A DNA stretch of 64,000 bases. It comes from WTFY01 sp011523795 (GTDB lineage Bacteria; Pseudomonadota; Gammaproteobacteria; UBA4575). A program made the position numbers and the translations under genes. The number at the start of each line of letters is the position of its first letter. Position 1 is the stretch's first letter. Location of the stretch: assembly GCA_965207475.1 (NCBI GenBank), contig OZ242278.1:186001-250000 (forward strand), given 5' to 3'. This document shows, one piece after another, positions 51,608 through 60,339 of the stretch. Under the pieces are notes generated by a model, which was given only the letters and a program-made list of their open reading frames with translations, did not search any database and was not told the DNA's origin.

Positions 51608-53011
51608 GTGAGGGATTTAACAGTGAGTACGAATGCGATGCAATGCTTTTATACAGGAAAAGATCCGAACAGCATTCCCATCTACGTCTTGCTGCGCGCT
51701 GATTGTGAAAGCTGGAAGCTCGGCCAGGATGAATTTGTTCAAAACTGGTTACAGGCGCTTGACTTCAAGGCTGTACCGAACCATCCGTTGTCCATACCTG
51801 GCCCAGATGGCCACCTGCACAGTGTACTCGTAATCGCTGAACGGGAAAACCCGATCTGGGCATTAGGAAACTGCCCCCGTCTGTTGCCTGCAGGCAAGTA
51901 TCATATTGCTGACACGGCTAACGCTGCGGATCCTGACTCGTACCTGCTTGGCTGGGGAATGGGCGCATACCAGTACGCAAGGTACAGGAAAGAAAACCAG
52001 GGTGTCTGCAGATTATCCATAGATTGCGCCCGGGACCACCTGCAAATTGAAGCATTGCTGGATGCGGTAACTACCGTTCGGGACCTGGTCAATACGCCGA
52101 CATCAGACATGTCTCCACAAAACCTGTATGAATACGTTCAGTCATCCATGCTGGATTTTGATATCGAGCTGACGGAATGTGCGGGGGCTAAGCTGCTGGA
52201 AGAAAATTGTCCCCTGATACATGCGGTAGGCAGGGCAAGCGTCCATCAGCCCCGGCTGATAGAGTGGAAGTGGGGCAAGGAAGGTCATGCAAGGGTCGTG
52301 CTGGTCGGGAAGGGAGTAACTTTTGACAGTGGGGGCCTGAATATCAAAACTGCGCAAGGCATGCGCCTGATGAAGAAGGACATGGGTGGAGCGGCACATG
52401 TGATCGGGATTGCCAGGGCTGTGATGAAGCTGAACCTGCCAGTCCGGCTGCATGTAATGGTGCCTGCCGTTGAGAATGCAATTTCCGGTGATGCGTACCA
52501 TCCGGGTGATGTACTGATATCGAGGAGCGGAAAAACCGTTGAAGTGGAAGACACCGATGCAGAAGGGCGTCTGATATTGTGCGATGCAATCTCGAAGGCT
52601 GTGGAAAGCAGCCCGGACCTGGTTCTGGACTTTGCGACATTGACAGGTGCAGCAAGAGTGGCACTGGGTACTGAAGTACCGGTGTTTTTTACAAATGATT
52701 CGACTATTGCAGAAAAACTGGCTGCTGCAGCGCGCTTTGTCAACGATCCGGTATGGCAACTGCCATTACACACGCCATACCGCTACTTGCTGAACAGTGA
52801 TATCGCTGACATTTCGAACTGTTCAAGCAGCGGTTTTGGCGGTGCGATCACGGCTGCACTGTTTCTGAACGAGTTTGTCCCGGATACGACCCGCTGGTTG
52901 CATTTTGACATGATGGCCTGGAACACACGTGACCGATCCGGACGACCCAAAGGGGGCGAGGCTATGGGGCTGCGTGCGACGATAAGGTTTTTGCAGGAAC
53001 GATACTCCTGA
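51608..53011 (+). CDS. M17 leucyl aminopeptidase family protein
   Basis: This 467-residue metallopeptidase removes N-terminal residues from peptides. The catalytic domain has GVTFDSGGLNIKTAQGMRLM, KKDMGGAAHVIGIARA, the metal motif VEDTDAEGRLILCDAI and the C-terminal region GTEVPVFFTNDSTIAEKLAA. The usual NTDAEGRL has an Asp in place of Asn, a common variant. The N-terminal domain is shorter than in E. coli PepA. The start is GTG at 51608, and a GTG at 51623 is also possible. It is followed 18 bases later by dusA. Confidence 0.87.
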   Translation: MRDLTVSTNAMQCFYTGKDPNSIPIYVLLRADCESWKLGQDEFVQNWLQALDFKAVPNHPLSIPGPDGHLHSVLVIAERENPIWALGNCPRLLPAGKYHIADTANAADPDSYLLGWGMGAYQYARYRKENQGVCRLSIDCARDHLQIEALLDAVTTVRDLVNTPTSDMSPQNLYEYVQSSMLDFDIELTECAGAKLLEENCPLIHAVGRASVHQPRLIEWKWGKEGHARVVLVGKGVTFDSGGLNIKTAQGMRLMKKDMGGAAHVIGIARAVMKLNLPVRLHVMVPAVENAISGDAYHPGDVLISRSGKTVEVEDTDAEGRLILCDAISKAVESSPDLVLDFATLTGAARVALGTEVPVFFTNDSTIAEKLAAAARFVNDPVWQLPLHTPYRYLLNSDIADISNCSSSGFGGAITAALFLNEFVPDTTRWLHFDMMAWNTRDRSGRPKGGEAMGLRATIRFLQERYS

Positions 53012-53029
53012 TACGCGTCGGACAATACA

Positions 53030-54010
53030 GTGGACCGCCAAAATAAGTCTTCTCACCGGTTGTGCATTGCACCCATGCTCAACCGTACAGACCGTCACTA
53101 CCGTTACCTCGCACGCCTGTTGACAAAGCACAGTCTGTTGTACACGGAGATGATAACGACGGGTGCACTGCTGCATCATGATCATCGTCGGAGGTTGAAA
53201 TTTGATCCATGCGAGCATCCTGTTGCCCTCCAGTTGGGTGGAAGCTGCCCGGATGAGATGGCCCAGTGTGCCGAGTACGCTACAGAGTATGATTACGATG
53301 AAATAAATCTCAATGTGGGATGTCCTAGCAGTCGAGTACAGGCAGGTAAATTCGGGGCTTGCCTGATGCTTGAACCTAGGACTGTAGCCCATTGTGTCAA
53401 GGCGATCCGGGCTGCAACCCATATCGAGGTCAGTGTAAAAACCAGGCTGGGCGTGGATAATCACGACAGTTACCAGAATTTACATCATTTCGTGGAAACG
53501 GTCGCTTCCGAAGGGTGCATGACCTTCATCATACATGCCCGCAAGGCATTCCTGAAAGGTCTCAGTCCAAAGGAAAACAGAACCGTTCCGCCCTTGTGTT
53601 ATGAATTTGTTTACCGGTTGAAGCAGGATTTTCAGGACCTTGAAATTATTCTGAACGGTGGAATTCATACCAGGGCCGCAGTGCTAGAGCATCTGGGTAA
53701 AGTCAATGGCGTGATGATAGGAAGAAAAGCTTATGAAGATCCTTACTTTATGGCTGAAGTGGACACCATGTTGTTTGATTCCGGCACAAATTCCCGGCAC
53801 GAAGTTTTGAAAAAATACATTCGCTACATGCGTCAGCAGCAGCATGAAGGCGTGCCGCTGAGCACATTGACGCGCCATCTGCCCGGCTTGTTTCACGGTA
53901 TGCCTGGCGCCAGGGCATGGCGAAAATGCCTGTTGAGCAATGCAGGCAAAAACGGTGCAGGCATTGAGGCCGTATACAGGGCTGAAAGTCTGTTAGCTCA
54001 TCACCGGTAA
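53030..54010 (+). CDS. dusA: tRNA-dihydrouridine(20/20a) synthase DusA
   Basis: DusA reduces uridines in the tRNA D-loop using FMN. The start motif HRLCIAPMLNRTDRHYRYLA, TEMITTGALLHHD, NLNVGCPSSRVQAGKFGACL and GGIHTRAAVLEHL (FMN phosphate site) are diagnostic; the cysteine in NVGCPS is the catalytic acid. The PMLNRTDRH wording marks DusA rather than DusB or DusC. The start is GTG at 53030. The length is 326 residues. Confidence 0.95.
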   Translation: MDRQNKSSHRLCIAPMLNRTDRHYRYLARLLTKHSLLYTEMITTGALLHHDHRRRLKFDPCEHPVALQLGGSCPDEMAQCAEYATEYDYDEINLNVGCPSSRVQAGKFGACLMLEPRTVAHCVKAIRAATHIEVSVKTRLGVDNHDSYQNLHHFVETVASEGCMTFIIHARKAFLKGLSPKENRTVPPLCYEFVYRLKQDFQDLEIILNGGIHTRAAVLEHLGKVNGVMIGRKAYEDPYFMAEVDTMLFDSGTNSRHEVLKKYIRYMRQQQHEGVPLSTLTRHLPGLFHGMPGARAWRKCLLSNAGKNGAGIEAVYRAESLLAHHR

Positions 54011-54133
54011 ACCCAACTCCCGGCTACGTTCAATTGGCCTGCTGGTCAACAGGCTGTATTCCCGACCTGCAGTTTGCAGTGACAAGGCGTAGTTACTTTG
54101 CTTTCATCATTCAGGACGACAGGGATCGGGAAG

Positions 54134-54826
54134 TCATGGGCTAGTCGTGTTGCAAACAGCAGAAAACAAATGACTGTAGGATTCGTTTTGCAGAAAATAG
54201 CGATAGTCTGAAAGTGTATCCATGTCGCGCACTTCAGGCAGACAGGCATGGCTCCAGCCCAGTTCCAGGATCCTTCCCAGGGTTTGCCGCAGAACCTGTC
54301 CTGAACTCCAGGAAATTCCGTCAAACATGGATCGTGTGATTCTTCCTGCACCGATCAGGGCATACCCGCCATCAAGCGTGGGCGCCAGGACAATATCATT
54401 TCCTGCTTCCAGCAATCGGAATGCGTGGCGGATATAAGACGGTCCAAGCTCAGGGCAATCCGAGCCAACCAGCACAACATACCTTGACCCATTCAGATGG
54501 GAGGAAATGGCATGAAACATGCGGGCTCCCAGGTCGTCTCCCTGTTGGTTGTGCAGGGAAACATGGTATCTGCTGGAGCAATACCTGAAAAATTCATGTT
54601 CAGTGTCGGGATAGCAATACAAGACCCCTGCATGGTTACCTTTGCTGATCGTTTGCACGGTGTGCTCAAGCAATGCTTTGTATACCGCGATTGCACGCTC
54701 TTCACCTATGCGTGAAGCCAGGCGCAGTTTGGCCAAACCAGGGTCTGGGTACTTGCAGAAGCACAGTACCGTTTTCTGCTGCAGCGGTGGTTTATTGGTA
54801 AAGCTTGACAATTTTTTCAGGTGCAA
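54134..54826 (-). CDS. TIGR04282-family glycosyltransferase (rSAM/selenodomain-associated transferase 1)
   Basis: This 230-residue protein begins its domain KTVLCFCKYPDPGLAKLRLA and carries VVLVGSDCPELGPSYIRHAF and IVLAPTLDGGYALIGAGR, the nucleotide-sugar-transferase-like motifs of the family. Its 5' end overlaps the 3' end of the TIGR04283 gene by 35 bases, so the two are coupled. In some bacteria the pair sits in arsenosugar or selenium-linked clusters; no such radical-SAM partner is here. Function is not established. Confidence 0.82.
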   Translation of the reverse strand: MHLKKLSSFTNKPPLQQKTVLCFCKYPDPGLAKLRLASRIGEERAIAVYKALLEHTVQTISKGNHAGVLYCYPDTEHEFFRYCSSRYHVSLHNQQGDDLGARMFHAISSHLNGSRYVVLVGSDCPELGPSYIRHAFRLLEAGNDIVLAPTLDGGYALIGAGRITRSMFDGISWSSGQVLRQTLGRILELGWSHACLPEVRDMDTLSDYRYFLQNESYSHLFSAVCNTTSP

Positions 54827-55469
54827 CGCCGAGAAAGTACATCAGTCTCAGCTTCCACATAGTTAACATCATGCGGAAGATACCATGCTGTTCCCATTTG
54901 CGGCTGGAGGTGATGACTGCGTCGGACAGGCATGCTGGCGGGGCATGTTTTTTCAATCGTCGGGAAAATTCAACATCTTCCATGATGGGGATATCCAGGT
55001 AGCCGCCACATTTAAAATAGAAAGCCCTTTGAACGAACATGGCATGATCACCGGTTACGATGCCGGTTAAGCTACTGCGTCTGTTCATCAGCCACGCAAT
55101 GATGCGAAAAATCAGCCTGGGATCAGAAAACCGTACACTGAATCGGCCCCAGGGGTGGGCAGGATTTGTAAGTATGCGGGTAATCATCTGTGTTGCATGA
55201 GGGGGCAGCAATGTATCCGCATGCAGAAAAAGGAGCATGTCATGCCGACTGCGTTTTGCACCGAAATGCATCTGATAACCACGCGAAGCCTTCGTTGAAA
55301 AGATTTCACATCCCAGTTCACTGGCTACACGAATCGAAGCGTCCTGGCTCCCCCCGTCTACTACCAGGACTTGATGACCGCTCCTTATCAGGTACAGGTA
55401 GGCTTCACGGTGCCTTGCAAGAAAATGTTCTTCGTTCAAAACCGGAATGATAATCGACAATTTGGACAT
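54792..55469 (-). CDS. TIGR04283-family GT2 glycosyltransferase (rSAM/selenodomain-associated transferase 2)
   Basis: This 225-residue GT-A enzyme opens LSIIIPVLNEEHFLA, has the substrate aspartates in VLVVDGGSQDAS and FLHADTLLPPHA, and the acceptor motif YLDIPIMEDVEFSRRLK. The ATG at 55469 is preferred over one 15 bases upstream because it starts directly at the first beta-strand. It is always found next to the TIGR04282 partner, as here. The product of the pair is unknown. Confidence 0.83.
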   Translation of the reverse strand: MSKLSIIIPVLNEEHFLARHREAYLYLIRSGHQVLVVDGGSQDASIRVASELGCEIFSTKASRGYQMHFGAKRSRHDMLLFLHADTLLPPHATQMITRILTNPAHPWGRFSVRFSDPRLIFRIIAWLMNRRSSLTGIVTGDHAMFVQRAFYFKCGGYLDIPIMEDVEFSRRLKKHAPPACLSDAVITSSRKWEQHGIFRMMLTMWKLRLMYFLGVAPEKIVKLYQ

Positions 55470-55652
55470 GTTAAGCCGATACAAGTATATGTTTAAATTT
55501 TCTGCCAGGTTTGATCAATGCGGGATACTCATTTTAAGGTATATCCTAATGGCGATTGCTCTCCTGTGGCTACGTATACAGTATTTGTTAAAAACCGAGA
55601 ATTGCGTGGCCGGTATCGGTCTAAGGATTCCTGAAATATCTCTGGACTTCGT

Positions 55653-56996
55653 ATGAGCATTCCAAAGCACATCAGATACCTCGTCGTGGGCGCAGGAGTC
55701 CATGGGCTCAGTACGGCGTACCACCTCGCAACAGTACTCAAGTCTCGTGGCACTGGCAGCGGGCTAGACATCGTCGTACTGGATAAAAGCAGTGTCGGAG
55801 CAGGGGCATCAGGCATTGCATGCGGAGTAGTCAGGAATAATTACTTCCAGACCGCAATGCGAAAGCTCATGGTACACAGTGTCGAGGTATGGGAAAGCGA
55901 CCCGGATACCTATAGCTATCACTCTGTGGGCTATATTCAGGCCGCCCCTGATGTCATGCAAGCAGATGTTGCCAGTATCTTCCGACAGCAAAATGAAATC
56001 GGATACAGTTCAGTACTCATCGAAGGTGAAAAGGAATGCAGCCGGTACATGCAAAATATATTCAGTGACTGGCAAGCTAGGAACATTTCCGTGGTCCTGC
56101 ATGAAAAGCGTGGTGGCTATGCCAACAATCTGCCAAGCATGCATGCTTTGGCTGCCAAGGCGGAAGGCGAGGGTGTGAAAATATTGACCGGAGTATATGT
56201 AACAGGTTTCAGGAAACACGCTGCGAGTAACGCTATTGAAACCGTAGTAACCGACCAGGGAGACATCAGCTGCGAGTATGTAGTTATCAGCGTAGGTCCA
56301 TGGATTAGGAATATTTGGCAAATGCTTGAATTACCTAAATATATTAAAGTCAGAAATTCTGATGGTACAGTTCATGACAGTGTGCCGATGTGGGCATTCT
56401 GGTCATTGCAGGAAGGCACCCTGGGCGTCAACCCTACCATGCAGAAAACGAATGACGGCAGTTTCCCGCCAGTCATCCATGTTGATACGGATGCGCCGCT
56501 ATATTCCGTTCTCAGCGGCAAGCTGCTGGCTGACAGTTTGTGGGGCATTTATTACAAGCCCGATTTCAATTTCGGCGGTATACAGGGAGGGACCGTGCCC
56601 CAAAAAATCAGTACGGATGCCGACGAAGTAAAGATAGACCCTTATGGCCCCCATTCGCCTGACTATATCGTTGATGAATCTTTCTCGGAAATGTGGGTGT
56701 CGGCTCTGGCACACTGCCAAAAACGGTTTGAGGGCACGTACCCTAAATACAAAAAAGAGCCTTCCGGTGGAATAGGCGCATTCACGCCCGACAGCTTTCC
56801 TGTCTTCGATGTTTTTTGCGATAACTGTTACATTATCGCTGACTCCAATCACGGGTATAAAATGATTGGTGTTGGAAAACTCGTTGCTGATGAAATTGCA
56901 GGTAAAAAACAAGGATTACTTGAGCCATTCAGGTTCTCGCGCTACGCGCAAGGAAGCCTGCATCCGGTATCAAACAGTCCTTACCCTTGGAGCTAG
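55653..56996 (+). CDS. FAD-dependent oxidoreductase (DAO/sarcosine-oxidase-beta-like)
   Basis: This 447-residue flavoprotein begins with the Rossmann motif YLVVGAGVHGLSTAYHLATV and has the DAO-family segment VVLDKSSVGAGASGIACGVV and the C-terminal GIGAFTPDSFPVFDVFCDN and ADSNHGYKMIGVGKLVADEI. Such enzymes oxidise secondary amines; the beta subunit of N-methylglutamate dehydrogenase is one relative. It starts the one-direction nitrogen cluster, 61 bases before the glutamine-synthetase-like gene, so a small-amine role is likely. The other sarcosine-oxidase-type subunits are absent. Confidence 0.83.
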   Translation: MSIPKHIRYLVVGAGVHGLSTAYHLATVLKSRGTGSGLDIVVLDKSSVGAGASGIACGVVRNNYFQTAMRKLMVHSVEVWESDPDTYSYHSVGYIQAAPDVMQADVASIFRQQNEIGYSSVLIEGEKECSRYMQNIFSDWQARNISVVLHEKRGGYANNLPSMHALAAKAEGEGVKILTGVYVTGFRKHAASNAIETVVTDQGDISCEYVVISVGPWIRNIWQMLELPKYIKVRNSDGTVHDSVPMWAFWSLQEGTLGVNPTMQKTNDGSFPPVIHVDTDAPLYSVLSGKLLADSLWGIYYKPDFNFGGIQGGTVPQKISTDADEVKIDPYGPHSPDYIVDESFSEMWVSALAHCQKRFEGTYPKYKKEPSGGIGAFTPDSFPVFDVFCDNCYIIADSNHGYKMIGVGKLVADEIAGKKQGLLEPFRFSRYAQGSLHPVSNSPYPWS

Positions 56997-57057
56997 GAGG
57001 CATGTTCAACGGGGTTCACAGAACTAGAAATGACAAGCCCGAAAGAAGGGGGAAGTA

Positions 57058-58533
57058 ATGGCCACAGATTTGGAAAGACATGTCGAAGCAGAAGGGCGAA
57101 GTGAACTGGTAAAACAGGTTCGCGGCATGATTAATGCCCTGGGAGTGAAATATATATACTTTCAGTTCGTGTCCGTTACCGGCCGGATCGTAGGAAAAGG
57201 CATACCCGCAGATCACTGGGAGCGTATCGCACAGAAAGGGTTTCAACTCGTTTACGGTTCGACGGCCAATCTGTATCTTGACCGCCATGGCCGCTATATC
57301 GGGTATGGGCCGGAAGCATCGGAGCTGGTAGGGATTCCCGACCCGGAGACATTTTGCCAGTTACCGTGGGACAAGCGCCTTGCGCGTGTGTTTTGCACCT
57401 GTTTCCGCAATCGTGAAGAAAGAGAGGATCCGGGTGCGCACCTGACTTCGGATTGCCGCGGCAATCTGCGCATCATGCATAACGAGTTCCAGGACAAGTA
57501 TGGTGGCCTGCACATGCGCATGGGCACAGAACCGGAAATGATGTGGCTGAAAAAAGATGAAAACGGAAATCTGGACGGTGGGGTTACCAAGCCAAATTGC
57601 TATCACATTGACCAGTTCGAGGAGCTGCGTCCGGCTTCCCTCAAGGTGATCGAATATGCCGAACAGATGGGCTTTGACATGATTCAGGGCGACCATGAGG
57701 ATGCACCCGGTCAACTTGAGTTGAACTGGATGTTCGACGACGTGATGCGCAATGCGGACCGTCTGACAACCTACCGCCAGATCTGTGCGCAGGTCGCGCG
57801 CGAGCAGAACCTGATCGCCTGCTTCATGACAAAGCCATTCATGAGTGTTTCTGCCTCCGGGTGTCACCATAACGTTTCACTGTGGAAAGGAGGAGAATCC
57901 GTGATCAACACACTGCATCAGGACCCCTTGGGTGGAATGGAGGATGTTTTCAGCTACCTGGATGGTGGCGAGAATACCTTCATGCCTGATCCTGGAACCG
58001 ATGAACGAAAGCCCGGACCGATCGGGCTGATGTGTATTGGTGGGGTGGTAGCACACCTGCGGGCATTAACCGCCATCGGTTCATCCACTGTAAATTCCTA
58101 CAGGCGGCTCTGGGATACCGGTTTTTGGGCTCCGGTCTTTTCTGATTGGGGATACCAGAACCGTACTTGCGGCCTGCGCGTATCCGCTCCAGGCAGGTTT
58201 GAGTACCGGTCCGTCGATTCCATGGTCAATCCATACCTGATGGGTGCTGCATTGCTGAAGGCGTTTGATGACGGCATAACCAACAAGCTTGATCCGGGAG
58301 AACCTGAAGAACGCAATATTTATGAAGCCATAAAAGAAGGCAAGGATGTTCAAAGGCTGCCCATGTCCCTGGGTGAAGCGCTGGAAGCGCTGGATCAGGA
58401 CGAAGTGATCAAGTCAGCCATGCCTGGCGAAATGTACAGGGTGTTTACTCATTACAAAAATGACGAATGGGAGCGGTTCAATCACACGGTTACGAGCTGG
58501 GACGTGGAGACTTATCTGGATTATCTGCCTTAA
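57058..58533 (+). CDS. Glutamine-synthetase-family gamma-glutamyl amide ligase
   Basis: This 491-residue ligase belongs to the GS superfamily; ATP-dependent joining of glutamate with ammonia or a small amine is expected. Conserved elements are GTEPEMMWLKKDENG (first metal glutamates), GDHEDAPGQLELNW, SASGCHHNVSLWKGG (catalytic HN) and APGRFEYRSVDSMVNPYLMG. Its context (GlxBCD, FAD oxidoreductase, Amt) resembles the gamma-glutamylmethylamide synthetase/N-methylglutamate pathway or the rhizobial glnT-glx locus. A housekeeping GlnA is less likely because the C-terminal adenylylation region differs. Confidence 0.87.
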   Translation: MATDLERHVEAEGRSELVKQVRGMINALGVKYIYFQFVSVTGRIVGKGIPADHWERIAQKGFQLVYGSTANLYLDRHGRYIGYGPEASELVGIPDPETFCQLPWDKRLARVFCTCFRNREEREDPGAHLTSDCRGNLRIMHNEFQDKYGGLHMRMGTEPEMMWLKKDENGNLDGGVTKPNCYHIDQFEELRPASLKVIEYAEQMGFDMIQGDHEDAPGQLELNWMFDDVMRNADRLTTYRQICAQVAREQNLIACFMTKPFMSVSASGCHHNVSLWKGGESVINTLHQDPLGGMEDVFSYLDGGENTFMPDPGTDERKPGPIGLMCIGGVVAHLRALTAIGSSTVNSYRRLWDTGFWAPVFSDWGYQNRTCGLRVSAPGRFEYRSVDSMVNPYLMGAALLKAFDDGITNKLDPGEPEERNIYEAIKEGKDVQRLPMSLGEALEALDQDEVIKSAMPGEMYRVFTHYKNDEWERFNHTVTSWDVETYLDYLP

Positions 58534-58553
58534 GGCATACAGGAGACTTGCTG

Positions 58554-59489
58554 ATGTGCGGAATAGCAGGAGTAATACACAAGGGGTCATCCTCCGACAT
58601 CGGACAGGAAATGACCTCAATGTTGCATGCATTGAATCACCGCGGTCCTGACTCGGCAGGTTTTGCGCTTTATGGGAATGCGGACCAGAATGAGAACATC
58701 ATACGGTTCAAGGTCGCAGAACGTGATGATCTGGAGACCGGATTTGACATTCACCGCAAGATAGAGGAACGCAAAACCGCTGTGGAAACCCGTTTGCGTG
58801 ACCTTGGTGCTGACATCGGGCCGATAGAAAACGCAACCGAGTACGCATGTCGATGTGCATTCCGCTATAACGGAGAACAGCGCAAGCTTGCCGATTATAT
58901 TGAAGATGTCGAAGGAGTTGAAATCCTCTCACTCGGCAGTTCACTTGAACTGATTAAAGACTTGGGAGGTGCGCGTGAGGTCGCATCAGAGTACAGCCTG
59001 GATTCTTTTCAGGGCACGCATGCGATCGGGCATACAAGGATGGCTACAGAATCGGATGTCGACATCCGGTCGGCTCATCCTTACTGGGCCTATCCTTATA
59101 ATGACGTCGCAGTCGTTCACAATGGCCAGCTGACCAATTACTGGAACTCGAGGCGCATCCTGGAACATATGGGTCACCGCTTCAAGTCAAACTGCGACTC
59201 CGAGCTGATCGCCGTGTACATCGCGGACAAGCTTGAAAAGGGAATCTGTCTTGAAGATGCCATGTACAGCTCTGTCAAAGAGCTTGACGGCGTATTTACC
59301 TACCTTGTCGCGACACATGATTCCCTGGGGATGGCCAAAGACACCATGGCCGCGAAACCCATGGTACTGTACGAAAGTAACGACTTCATTGCCATGGCAT
59401 CTGAGGAGGTTGCCATTCGCAGTATTTTCCCGCACGAGATCGATACGACGGACCCTTATGAAGGCGAGGTGCGCGTATGGCACAACTGA
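58554..59489 (+). CDS. glxB: Class II glutamine amidotransferase (GlxB/MgsA-like)
   Basis: This 311-residue protein supplies ammonia from glutamine to the partner synthase subunits. Processing leaves Cys2 of MCGIAGVIHKGSS as the N-terminal nucleophile. HRGPDSAGFALYGN, HTRMATESDVDIRSAHPYW and VVHNGQLTNYWNSR are diagnostic. The ATG at 58554 gives the canonical MCGIAG and follows an AGGAG site; longer upstream frames are not used. Its 3' end overlaps the glxC start by 13 bases. Confidence 0.9.
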   Translation: MCGIAGVIHKGSSSDIGQEMTSMLHALNHRGPDSAGFALYGNADQNENIIRFKVAERDDLETGFDIHRKIEERKTAVETRLRDLGADIGPIENATEYACRCAFRYNGEQRKLADYIEDVEGVEILSLGSSLELIKDLGGAREVASEYSLDSFQGTHAIGHTRMATESDVDIRSAHPYWAYPYNDVAVVHNGQLTNYWNSRRILEHMGHRFKSNCDSELIAVYIADKLEKGICLEDAMYSSVKELDGVFTYLVATHDSLGMAKDTMAAKPMVLYESNDFIAMASEEVAIRSIFPHEIDTTDPYEGEVRVWHN

Positions 59490-60316
59490 AACAAACTTCC
59501 CATGAAATGGGCATGCATGCCGAGCAGCTTGCTGGGCGCACGCAGCAGATCTTTTTTTCTTCCGCAGAAGAAGAAAACTTTACCTACCCGACTTCGTATG
59601 AGGTGGACTTTGATCAGCATGCAGAGTTTGACGCCACCGACATGGATATCATGTCCATCAACACAAAAATCAGGGGGCTTATGCAGAAGGGCTGTGGAAC
59701 GATCACAGTCAAAAATCCTGGCGCAAAACATTCGCTGGGAGTAGGAATCCTCAACCGCCTGAATCTGATTTTTGAAGGCAGCCTGGGGTATTACGGATGT
59801 GGCCTGATTGATGGTCCCAATGTTCGCATCAAGGGACGCGTCGGATGGTCTTGTGCAGAAAACATGATGTCTGGAACAGTCGTTGTAGAAAAGAATGCAG
59901 GTTCGACGTTCGGGGCAGCACTCAGGGGTGGAGATCTGGTATGCCGGGGTGATGCAGGGAGCCGCACTGGGATCAACCAGAAAGGCGGCACCATAATTGT
60001 AGGAGGACGCATTGGGATGAACACCGGGTTCATGATGCAGCGCGGACGCATGATACTGCTTGGTGATTCAGGCCCGAATCTGGGCGATTCCATGTATGAC
60101 GGTGTAATTTTTATTGCCGGGAAAATTCACAGCCTTGGTGTGGATGCGGTAGAAGGTGAAGTCACAGACACCGAGAGGCAATGGCTGGCTCACAAGCTTT
60201 CGATTTATAGCATGGAAGCGCCACGAGGCGTGGACAATTTCACAAAAATCGTCTCAGGAAAACAGCTTTGGAATTACGATAATCTTGAGCCTGCGGAAAA
60301 GAAACTGGTTCTCTAA
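59477..60316 (+). CDS. glxC: GXGXG-domain protein (GlxC/MgsB-like)
   Basis: This 279-residue protein is the separate beta-helix (GXGXG) domain of a glutamate-synthase-like complex. Many repeats such as GYYGCGLIDGPNVRIKGRVG, GDLVCRGDAGSRTGINQKGG and GGRIGMNTGFMMQRGRMI stack in the solenoid. It links the amidotransferase and FMN domains, which in ordinary GltB are in one chain. It overlaps glxB by 13 bases, showing close coupling, and precedes glxD by 23 bases. Confidence 0.9.
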   Translation: MAQLKQTSHEMGMHAEQLAGRTQQIFFSSAEEENFTYPTSYEVDFDQHAEFDATDMDIMSINTKIRGLMQKGCGTITVKNPGAKHSLGVGILNRLNLIFEGSLGYYGCGLIDGPNVRIKGRVGWSCAENMMSGTVVVEKNAGSTFGAALRGGDLVCRGDAGSRTGINQKGGTIIVGGRIGMNTGFMMQRGRMILLGDSGPNLGDSMYDGVIFIAGKIHSLGVDAVEGEVTDTERQWLAHKLSIYSMEAPRGVDNFTKIVSGKQLWNYDNLEPAEKKLVL

Positions 60317-60339
60317 ATTGAATACAGACAGAGGTCAAC

